From the NCBI RefSeq assembly GCF_000787575.1, contig NW_012236531.1, positions 705,396 through 769,395 of the forward strand: a DNA stretch of 64,000 nucleotides. Direction: 5' to 3'. Origin of the DNA: Acytostelium subglobosum LB1. Taxonomy: Eukaryota; Evosea; Eumycetozoa; Acytosteliales; Acytosteliaceae. A program made the position numbers and the translations under genes. Below the pieces are notes generated by a model. The model searched no databases and had not been told where the DNA came from. It saw only the letters and a program-made list of their open reading frames with translations. Positions 32,604-42,433 of the stretch are shown here, in pieces (position 1 is the stretch's first letter; every line of letters starts with the position of its first letter).

Positions 32604-33236
32604 TCATTTATCTAACACATAACTCACTGTTGTTGGATGTACTATCAACACTTGATCAGTAGTACGTATTGATGATCCATCTTGAGCAGTAATAATCAAT
32701 TGTCCATTCTGACATAACATCCTTCCAAGTATTGGAACGTTAATTTGATAGAACATAGGAATTGTTGTCTTTCCCCAGATATCAAATGAAATGAATGGAG
32801 CGGACCTAATAAAGTCATTTGATGTAGATGCAGGGAATGTTATTTCTGTGTATGATACCAAGTTACCAATCCTTTGAATGATCGCACTTCCTTCAACTAC
32901 TTGATTTCCATATACCCAATTAAATATCGTTCTGTATGTTCCATAATTCTTTAATGGTTCATATGAATCACCAAGGAGAATACCATCCATGAATGACTTG
33001 ACTCCATTGATTGTTTGATCTGTCTCTGAGATGATGATATTGGCACTTGGAGTGAATGATGGAAGAGTGATTACTGATTTGTTGTCTGTGTTAACATTGA
33101 GTGTAACTTGGTCCTCAACGCCAAATGTAATCTGATTTGTGTTTACTTCCATGTTGAGTTGACCAGTTAGAATAAGACTATCTAGGATTGTAATGTCTGT
33201 GGTTTCAAAATCATTGAATAAGTCAATGTAGGACAT
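32604..33236 (-). CDS. Polinton part: fibre-like or receptor-binding protein
   Basis: 210 residues, reads whole, opposite strand. The N-half contains heptad and beta-repeat segments such as ETDQTINGVKSFMDGILLG, which resembles trimeric tail-fibre or spike shafts. The C-half is beta-rich (FISFDIWGKTTIPMFYQINV). Suggested to be a spike or fibre on the basis of the pattern only. Confidence 0.4.
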   Translation of the reverse strand: MSYIDLFNDFETTDITILDSLILTGQLNMEVNTNQITFGVEDQVTLNVNTDNKSVITLPSFTPSANIIISETDQTINGVKSFMDGILLGDSYEPLKNYGTYRTIFNWVYGNQVVEGSAIIQRIGNLVSYTEITFPASTSNDFIRSAPFISFDIWGKTTIPMFYQINVPILGRMLCQNGQLIITAQDGSSIRTTDQVLIVHPTTVSYVLDK

Positions 33237-33242
33237 TTATAA

Positions 33243-33512
33243 TTATTGGTTATTCTTTAAACGATCCTTACGTTGTTGCCTGTATTGTTTGAAGTATTCT
33301 GATTTATCCTCTCTGTATTGTTTTTGGTAAGCTGGATAATAATAATCTCCACTTGAGTTTTTGATTCTATATTCAAACTCCTTCCTTACCTTTTCCGTTG
33401 GTTCTGTTCTTTTAGTCTTCTTTGTACGATTGCGAATATTCTCTCTCTCCCATCTTTTGTTCGCTGCTCTGTCCTGTCTATGTATTCTTTCTCTAATTTC
33501 ATCCCAATCCAT
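33243..33512 (-). CDS. Polinton part: small highly charged protein
   Basis: 89 residues, reads whole. Rich in Arg, Lys, Glu and Tyr (RTKKTKRTEPTEKVRKEFEY), helical, with no known domain. Its start lies 4 bases from that of the integrase on the other strand, so the two share a promoter region. Confidence 0.45.
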   Translation of the reverse strand: MDWDEIRERIHRQDRAANKRWERENIRNRTKKTKRTEPTEKVRKEFEYRIKNSSGDYYYPAYQKQYREDKSEYFKQYRQQRKDRLKNNQ

Positions 33513-33516
33513 ATAT

Positions 33517-34619
33517 ATGTCTAATGAATATTACCAAACTTATGGTCTGAAGAAGGTTAAGGACATCAAAGCGAGCAAAGCGTATTTGGACAAACAGGAG
33601 TTGTACAAACTATACAAACAACCAAAGAAAGACAAAGGTCTGAACATGCCACATATCCAAGTGTTTAAGACTGGATTGAAACAACAAGCTGATCTGTTGT
33701 TCCTTCCAGATGATAATGGATACAAATATGCACTGGTTGTTGACAACTTGTTGTTGATCTTGGTAATCGTGTTACAGATGCTGAACCATTGAAGACCAAG
33801 GGTAGTGCTGCTGTCAAGGATGCTTTTATGGAAATTTATCGAAGGGGAATGTTGGTAATTCCAAAAGAAATACAAATGGATCCTGGAAGTGAGTTCAAAG
33901 GTGAGACAAAGAAGTACTTTGAGGATAAAGGTGTGTATATAAAATATGGTGTACCTGATAGACATCGTATGCAAGCAATAGTTGAGTCAAGGAATAAGAC
34001 CCTGGGTGCTGTGTTGATGAAGAGGATGACTGCACAAGAGATGTTGACAGGTGAGACAAGTAAACATTGGATTGAAGACTTGCCAAAGATAATCAAAGCA
34101 ATGAATGAGAGATTCAAGGTTGACCCAAAGAAGAAGAAGCCTGTTAGTGATGATGTTGTTTGTTCTGGTGACAGTTGTGATTTGTTGAATGAAGGAATGA
34201 AAGTGCGTGTTAAGTTGGATGAACCTATTGATTATACGACTAGGAAGAGAGTGTTTGGTAACTTCAGAGCTGGTGATATTAAATGGAATCCTGTTGTCAA
34301 GATTATTGAGAGATTGCTGCTGATACCTGGATATCCACCATTGTACAAAGTTGAAGGTAGTAAGATCTATTACACAAAGAATCAATTACAAGTTGTACAT
34401 AATGATGAAGAGAAACCACCATTGAGTGTTTTAAGAGGTCATGAGATTGTTGATGTTGATGAGGCGATTCCAACACAAGCAAACAGTCCAAAAAGAAAAG
34501 CTCAACCCCCAAAAGTGATCGAGATTGAAGACGATGAACCAACACCAGGAAGATGGCATGTGTTGGCACATGATAAACGACGCCCAGTTCCAAGGAGGGT
34601 TGATAATGATTACAATTAA
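33517..34619 (+). pseudogene. Polinton part: retrovirus-like (DDE) integrase
   Basis: Right-most gene of the element. Core-domain marks are FKTGLKQQADLLFLP with the first acidic residue, MDPGSEFKG with the second, and MQAIVESRNKTLG with the glutamate. A downstream chromodomain/SH3-like region follows (PLYKVEGSKIYYTKNQLQVV). In its family it joins the element ends to host DNA. This part is broken. Confidence 0.75.
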
Positions 34620-34651
34620 TCAATTGCAATTATTTAAAATAGTCTACTTCT

Positions 34652-35930
34652 GTGTCTGCGATGAGTTCAATGTCATCAGATTCCACTTCATCCACCCTTT
34701 CTTCATCAACTTCACACTCCTCATCAACACCATCCAAACCAGAGCTTACGTCTTTGTTCCAAGACCTCGGCAAATACCCCAGTATTGATAATCGACTCTA
34801 CCCTGTGTTCATGACATCACACAACAGCTCACTCAAACTGGAAGTGCTCATGATGTTCAACGATCACAATATTCATTTGGACAAAGCAACCAATAGTCAA
34901 TCGATATTCGAAGGCTCGATGGACATGCTCGAGTTCCTGGTGTCCGACCGCAACAAGATCGTCAAGTTCACTCCATGTTCATCGATATCAAACACTTGGA
35001 GTATGTTCTCGACAAGTCACCATCATTGATCAATCACACTCAACAACTTCAACTTGCTGTGATGCTTGGTCAACATGACATTGTCCAACTCATCTATGGA
35101 CTCAGGCAATTTTACAATCGTGAATGGTTGTTTGAACTGACAATGGCTGGCCGTCCAGATTATGACATGTTCCAATGGCTGATGGATCATCACACTTCCA
35201 AATCAACAACATACTTTGAGCGGATTGGTCAGATTGGTGACACTAGGATGGCAGACATGGCCATCGAGTATGTTCAACGATCATCCAACGAGACCAAATC
35301 ATTGGATGAACGTGTATCCTTAATGTTTAAACAGGCAATCAAATTCAATCAGACCCAACTCTCACTCACTTGTACTACAATCATCGATGTTTGATCACTA
35401 CCAACTTTGAGAAATATCATGGATTGGCCATTGTGAAGGGCAACTTGGAGCAACTCTCCATCCTACTTGGAATGGAACCTCTAAAGATCGAATTCCCCAA
35501 CAACTCAGCTATTAATAGTTGTGCACATTATAGTGATTTGAAGACAGCGATTGTGGATCATAAAGATGGCCGGCCAATATTGGATTGCATACTCAAGCAT
35601 GTGAGTGAAGAGGTCAGAGCTGGAATCAAGTCAATAGTACTCCCATTATACACAATTGATTTGATCAAGAAGAATGATATTGTGATGTTACAACATCTCT
35701 TGGACATTGGAGCAACGTTCCAACTTAAAGGTGTAGCATCATGTTCAGCCTACAAGTCCAGTGCACCCATTCAATCAATAATCAAACAATACAAGGAACG
35801 ACAAGCAATGAACAACAATAAGAAGAGAGTTCGAGACAGCGTCGATGGAGAAGAAGAGGCATCAGTCCAACAACAACAAGTCAATGATGATGATGAACAC
35901 CAACCTACTAAAGTCACTAAGATTGATTGA
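34652..35930 (+). pseudogene. ankyrin-like array member 4, 5'-truncated and broken
   Basis: Only the C-terminal half of the family survives. From about 34792 it matches member 3 almost base for base (FMTSHNSSLKLEVLMMFNDH), ending in NNNKKRVRDSVDGEEE. The frame changes twice: near 34975-35025 (the copy has one base fewer around the FTPLFIDIK codons) and near 35360-35390. Upstream of the match a Ser-rich sequence (34652-34790, MSSMSSDSTSSTLSSS) runs in frame into it and may be element-derived or host. This is a host-family pseudogene created or cut by the insertion of the virus-like element or by a later rearrangement. Confidence 0.75.
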
Positions 35931-36111
35931 TCGATTTACATATATAGTGTCAACACTTACCAACTTAACTTGGTCAACATCGCATGCATGACTTCAATAC
36001 TCTCGTGACATGTCAACAATTCCTGGAAACAATGCTGTTATTACAATACCAACTTACAACATCGACCCACTTCATTGTCCAACCATTATTCAACATCCTC
36101 ACTTTTCCAAG

Positions 36112-38138
36112 ATGACAGACACAACCTCAACATTAACAACATATATACAACAACAATCATCTTCAACAACATTACCAAAAGTCAATATTTACAATGTCAG
36201 ACTCTGTTCAAGCATAGACATCAAATCAAGTCCTATCTCATTACCAAAGAGTCGATCTGGACGTCGGCCATTCAGAGCAAGAGTATCGAGATGATCAAGT
36301 ACCTTGTAGTAAGTGGATACATCAAATGGACAAGCAAGATAAATTATTCAAAGATTGTTGGACTTATCTTCAACACTTGTTCGAGCAAGTTCATCAGATC
36401 ATTGTTGGACGCATCATCCCTGTCATTCCTTCCAAAGGAGCTGCCAGCTCTTGTCCGCTCACTCGCTCATGATCACGTCCAGTATGTCCACCTCACTGGC
36501 GACCAACAACTTATCGATGAGTTGGTGTCAAACCATCAACCTAGACAACCCAAGTACGGAGAATACATATCTCAATATATCGATGATGGTGACCTCTTGT
36601 GCAATGCTACATTAGAACAACAGGTGGCATACATTGAGCAGATGATCAAATTCAAAGTGTTGAACCTAAAGCCAATCACTGATCAACAAGCAAACATACT
36701 ACTGTCAGACTCAAATGAGCATGTAATGAGAGTTAGAAAGATGTCGAGAGGTGCAATCTTAGAACCAGAGGTGATCATCAGTGATGATTATAGATTGGCA
36801 GTTGTCAAACTCGTGCAATATCTGGCCAATCATCGATCAAACTCAAAGAGCACGTCCATCTTTGGGTTGTTAGACCATTACATTGCTACTGGTGATTGCG
36901 TACTCATTCCATTCCTGGCCACACATAGGTATGGCCGTGATATTGCCTTGATCCGTAGGATCATCCAAATTGGCACACTGACACAAGCCAAGATACTTGA
37001 GTGCTTTGCCACAGAGCACCGTGGCATCATTGAGAAGTTGGTCAATCAAAGCAATGTCGATGATCAACTCTACATCATGTTCATAAAGAGAGAATACAAC
37101 TCGACGATCAAACTCGAGTTTCTCAAGTTACTCAACCGATACAATATCGCATTCGAAAGGCGTCGAAGGTTCATAGTGTTTGAAGAGTCAATAGACATCC
37201 TTGCATTCCTCATCTCAGACTTGAACAAGGTAGCAAAGTTCGACTTACTGTTCGTCGACACGGAGCGATGGGAGTACATGATCAACAATGCACCATCATT
37301 GATCCACCATCACGATCAACTGCTACTTGCCGTGACGCTCAATCGATTCGACATGGTCGAGTACATCCTCCAACACTATCAACATCGACAATGGTTGTTC
37401 GAGATGACATTGTCTGGACGACCAAGGTATGCGATGATCAAGTACCTCATGGAGAATCACATAACAACCGACACACGGTACTGGGACAGGATCGGAGCGA
37501 GTGGAGACATTGACATTGCAGAGATGGCCATTGAGTACGTCAGTCATCCACAGTTGTTGGCTGCCGCGGTATCAATACATGAATGTGTCCATCAGATGAT
37601 GAGACGAGCGATCAAAGATAATCAGACACATCTCGTCAGGCACATGATGACCGATCATCCAACTTTGATATCACCATTCAGCTGCCGTCAATACGCCATT
37701 GAGTGTGGCAACACGGAGCAGATCGACATCTTCCTTGAGATGGTACCAGTGTCAATTGACTTGAATATCTATACTCAAAAGTCAAGCTCACTCTATGAGA
37801 TTGATACCATGTACATTATATTGAAGAAGGTACTCATTGGCAATATGAATGGCATCGCTCTGTTGGATTGTATACTCAAACATTTTGATCAAAAGGACTT
37901 GGCTGGGATCAAATCAATCATTCTTCCAGTGTTCACAATGGATCTTGTCAAAGAAGAGGATGATGTGATGTTGCAACACCTGTTGGATATTGGTGCAACA
38001 TTCCAAGTCAATCACACAGTGACATCATGTGCCCATTACATGTCCAACACAATCATTCAATCAATATTCAAACGATACAAGGAGCAACAAGCAATCAACA
38101 AGAAGAAGGCCATAAGAGGCCTTCCAAAGAAGTACTAA
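36112..38138 (+). pseudogene. ankyrin-like array member 5, N-terminal block missing
   Basis: From about 36250 to 38138 one open frame gives some 630 residues matching member 6 closely (SKFIRSLLDASSLSFLPKEL, LTGDQQLIDELVSNHQP, LLDIGATFQVNH). The ATG context at 36112 (CAAGATGACA) corresponds to the true start of member 6, but the following 60 codons are in a different frame, and the conserved N-terminal block (HWT..., DxDTFD...) is absent, so roughly 150 codons have been deleted. An alternative in-frame Met at 36075 gives 687 residues with an atypical N-terminus. It might still be expressed as a shorter protein. Confidence 0.6.
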
Positions 38139-38249
38139 GGAAGTTCAGAGTTATGGAGATAGACGAAATAAATCTTCTAAATGCGGGAAACGAACATAGT
38201 TTGACATGTGTCATGCCTGGATTCCCAAACATTTTCAACTTTTGCCAAG

Positions 38250-40692
38250 ATGACATATACAGATAAAGATACAACTACAACAAATAATACCAAATTAATA
38301 ATATCAGTACTTACCAATAGAGTACTATTTAGATCGATTGTGAATGAGATTCAAAAGATACACGATGCTCAACATCAAAGAACACTGGTCAAACTGATCA
38401 ATAGTGAATCGTCAAACAAGTGGGACTCAATCCAAAATATATATAGGAGTCGTCTAAATTATAGACATTGGACAAGCTGCAAAGAGATGTTAAATGGACG
38501 AAATTATGGTCTATTGCGTGATCGTATCAAACGCAACATGCATATTGACACGCCTGACAAGGGGGTCCTCCTCGATATGCTCAGCAGTGACATTGACAAG
38601 GAAACATTCGACATGGTTTACAGTCGCTTTCAAACCAGTTTCAACTCTGATAACTTTTTGGAGTGCTCGATCAAAGCCGGCAACGTCCATATCGCTCATA
38701 CACTGATCAACCAATCACAACCAATCAAGTTCAACACCATTGATCAAAAGTGGATCTGGGCGTCAGCTATCGGGAGCAAGAATATCGAGATGGTCAAGTA
38801 CCTTCTGGAACATGGACATCTCACATGGTCAAGCAACATTGATCAATCGGAAATTGTTCGACATGTCTTCTATACTCGTTCGAGCAAGTTCATCAGATCA
38901 GTTTTAGACGCATCATCCTTGTCATTCCTTCCAAAGGAGCTGCCTAATCTTGTCCGCTCATTGGCTCACGATCATGTCAAGTATGTCCACCTCACTGGCG
39001 ACCAACAACTTATCGATGAGTTGGTGTCAAGCCATCAACCGCCCAAAGATGGAACATACATACCCTCAAATATTGGTGATTTTGACCTCTTGTACAATGT
39101 TACATTGGATAAACAAATGGCACATATTGAGCTCATGATCAAATACAAGGTGTTGGGCATCAATCATCCAATCAGCGATCAAAAAGCCACTATATTTCTG
39201 TCAAAGTCAAGAGGGCATGCAATGAGAGCGATGGCGAGTTTTGGAAGAACTGTACCGGAGGTGACCATCATCAATGATGAGTACCGACTGGCCGTCGTCA
39301 AGTACTTTTTTTACTTAGACAAACATTGGTCATCCTCGAGGTGGGATCTCAGCTTTGGATTGGACCATTACATAGCAACAGGTGATTGCATTCTCATTCA
39401 ACACCTAGCTACACACAGTGGCCGTGATGTTTCCTTGCTTCGCAGAATCGTCCAAAATGGTACACTGACACAGGCCAAGCTACTCATTGAGTTCATGGTC
39501 ACTGGTGTCGTGGATCAGGCCAAGCAGAATTACAATCTCGACGATTATCAACTCTACAAAATGTTCATGACGAGTGATCACAATTGTGCTTTCAAACTTG
39601 AGTTGCTCAAGCTACTCAATCAGCACAACATCAAATTCCAAACACATTTAAAGTTCACAGTGTTTACAGGATCGATGGACATGCTCGAGTTCCTCATCTC
39701 TGACCTGAACAAGTTCAAGTTACTGTTCGTTGATACCCAGCGATGGGAGTACATGATCAACAATGCACCATCATTGATCCACCATCAGGATCAGTTGCGA
39801 CTTGCTGTGGCTCTCAATTGATTCGACATGGTCGAGTACATTCTCCAACATTATCAACATCCAGAGAGAGTGGTTGTTTGAAATGACAATTACTGGTCGA
39901 CCAAAGTATGCCATGCTCAAGTACCTCATGGACAGCCACCTCACAACCAGCACATCGTACTGGGCGAGAATCGGAGAGATTGGAGACATTGACATGGCCA
40001 TTGAGTACGGCCGTCGTCCGAAAGTTGTGGAAGCATTGGTGTCAATTCGTGAAGGTGTCGATCAAATGATGAGGCAAGCGATCTTGGAGAATCAGACACA
40101 TCTCATCACGCACATGAATACCAATCATCCAACTTTGATATCACCAATTAGCTACCGTCAATACACCGTTGAGTGTGGAAACGTGGAACAAGTCGAAATG
40201 ATTTTTGGATTGGCACCAGTGTCAATCAACTTTAGAAATTATGTCAAAAAGACTAGCGTATCAAGTGTCTTTGAGAATGGTCACGAGGACGATACCATGT
40301 ACCTGATTTTGAAGAAGGTACTCTTGAATGACAATGTGAATCGTATCTCATTGTTGGAATGTATACTCAAACACTTTGGTCAAGAGGTCTTGGAACGAAT
40401 CAAATCAACCATTCTTCCTCTGTTCACCATGGATTTGGTCAGACGACAAGATCATTTAATGTTACAGTATTTATTGGATATTGGTGCCGCTCTCCAACTA
40501 AAAGGTGTCAAAACATGCACTCAATTCAAGTCGGACACAATCATTCAATCAATATTCACACAGTACAAGGAGCAACAAGCAATGAACAAGAAGAGAGGCC
40601 GAGGAGGAAGTAGCGGAGATAGCCAAGTCGATAACACAACCATTCAACAACAGCCACCAACAAAGATTAACAAGAACGACAACATAAAATAA
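38250..40692 (+). pseudogene. ankyrin-like array member 6, nearly full length, recently inactivated
   Basis: The start MTYTDKDTTTTNN at 38250 opens a frame with all family marks (NRVLFRSIVNEIQKIHDAQ, RHWTSCKEMLNGRNYGLLRD, DKETFDMVYSRFQ, LTGDQQLIDELVSS). Near 39820 the codon that is CGA in member 5 is TGA here, and about 50 bases on a 4-base insertion shifts the frame. The remainder, 39840-40692, continues the family to a basic tail (NKKRGRGGSSGDS). Two lesions in an otherwise well-kept 2.4 kb gene suggest recent loss, or an assembly problem in near-identical copies. Confidence 0.72.
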
Positions 40693-41009
40693 ATAAAACA
40701 AAACTTTGGAATCGTACCATTATCCCCTGTTCACCACACTTCAGAAATATCCCGGTGCAAAGATAGTCAGACTACAAAATCAAAATGGCCCTCTTCGAAT
40801 CTTTGCATCACTTGTTTTACTGACGACAAGGGCCTACCCGGCTCTACCTTGATGATATTAACTGATTTCAATTAATAAAGTCAATGATCCTAATGATCTA
40901 GTCATCGACTTGCCCCAAAGTAACATTATCAATATCAATCATAAGTTAATTAATCAAACATATATTATATAACTATCTAATCAATAACATAACTTAATCA
41001 TTCAATAAA
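40693..41009. other. intergenic region
   Basis: Nothing is recognised beyond AT-rich leader sequence. AATAAA-like signals near 40690 probably end transcripts of the array, and the AT run 40930-41000 is the likely promoter of the eIF4A-like gene. Confidence 0.4.
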
Positions 41010-42311
41010 ATGACCGAAACCAATGGTATGTTTGACAATCAAACTACAAATGGTCAACTAGACAAACTAACTTACACAAAATACACTCACAATCACTCTC
41101 CTCTCGCTCTCAAGTATTCTCAACATTTGAGGAGATGAACTTGCAAGCTGAACTGTTGAAGGGTATTCATAACTCTGGTCTCCAGAGCCCAACAGACTTA
41201 CAACAGCGTTCCATTCTTCCCATCATCAAGGGAGGCGACTATGTTGTACAGACACCCGTTTCCTCAGACAGGATAGCCGTTCTATCAATCTCTGCGCTGC
41301 AAGTTGTGGATCAGAGCAACATGTCCACCCAGGTGATCATCCTATCTCCTACACGCGAGTCTGCCTTGCAGACAATGACGACTTTGACCTCATTTGGAGC
41401 CTCCACAAAGGTTCAAGTTCTTGCTGCCATCGACAAGCCCACGAGCAATGATACCAGTCGTCTCGAGGCTGGTGTGCACATTGTCTGTGGTCTCCCCGGC
41501 CGTGTCCTCACTCTCATCGACAGGTTCTCAATGAAGACAGAGAATGTCAATATGTTGGTTCTGAATGAGCCAGACGAAATGATTCTCCATAAAAATTCAG
41601 ATGTTGTCTACGAGATCTACGGTCATTTGAAGTCAACAACCCAGGTTGTCTTGATGCCCAATGTGATGAACAAAGACGTCGATGCAATGATAGAGAAGTT
41701 GATGAAAAATCCAGTCAAGATCTTGACTCATAATGCCAGGTATCTCGATGGCGTCGATCAGTATTACTCGGTGAATGACCCAAAGACCAAGTATAGTGTG
41801 TTGAAGGATATTACCGATCACCACACTTTGTCTTTTGTGATAGTATACTGCAACTCTGAAGCAACTGTTGAGGAGGTATACGCCAAGTACGGCGCCGACG
41901 GTGTTCCAACCACCTATATCCATAGTGGTACCGATCAGCAGACACGTTCAATGAGATTGGTTTCCTTCAAAAGTGGTCAACAGTATGTACCCTACCACCT
42001 GACATTTATCAATTCCCTTTCCCTCGTACCCTAACCGATATCTCCTACCCATGAACCTACTCAACAGCCGTATTCTCATCACAACAGATGTTCTTGCTGG
42101 TAGCCCAGACGTGGAGGTCGGTAAATTGGTCATCAACTACGATATGCCAGTTGATCCAGAGACCTATCTCCTCCGTGTTGGTAGAACAAGTCGCATTGGT
42201 CGCACAGGAAAGGCTGTAAGTTTAACCGAGAGTGTTGCAGCCATCCAAGCCATCGAGGAGTATCACTCCACCAAAATTATTGCACTTGAGAATATAGATA
42301 TACGTATGTAA
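41010..42311 (+). CDS. eIF4A-like DEAD-box protein with lost ATPase motifs (pseudo-helicase)
   Basis: Three exons, 41010-41025, 41115-41982 and 42068-42311, joined in frame into 375 residues, a little shorter than eIF4A. The order of elements is that of eIF4A: FSTFEEMNLQAELLKGI, the Q-motif LQQR, PTRESA, LPGR, and TTDVLA...RIGRTGK. The catalytic motifs are gone. The Walker A position (residues 51-58) reads QTPVSSDR, DEAD (156-159) reads NEPD, SAT (about 180) reads MPN, and motif V has lost its Arg-Gly. The frame is open and spliced properly, so this looks like a selected, non-catalytic paralogue that might still bind eIF4G or RNA (inference), not a random pseudogene. Confidence 0.82.
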
Positions 42312-42433
42312 TAGTAATCTTTCTCAATGGAAAGATTGGACGACCAGTCAAACAACCAATAAAAGTGAATTGACAAATACTTTAAAGTAACTCGTGATTT
42401 ATTATTAATACAACCAATGATGCGATTGGTGCC

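Larger units (their letters stand above)
24432..34619. mobile_element. Polinton/Maverick-type virus-like element (fossil)
   Basis: About 10.2 kb carrying the Polinton core set in two orientations: a zinc-finger-like small ORF, a protein-primed family B DNA polymerase, an adenovirus-type protease, penton (minor capsid), double-jelly-roll major capsid, an FtsK/A32-type packaging ATPase, a basic glycine-rich virion protein, a fibre-like protein, and a retrovirus-like integrase. It is shorter than the 15-20 kb usual for the family. It is broken, with about three breaks, but the capsid and ATPase parts read whole, so the integration is probably young. I could not find terminal inverted repeats or a target duplication by eye. 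It lies inside the ankyrin-like gene array, and a paralogue fragment resumes within about 170 bases of its right end. Confidence 0.85.
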
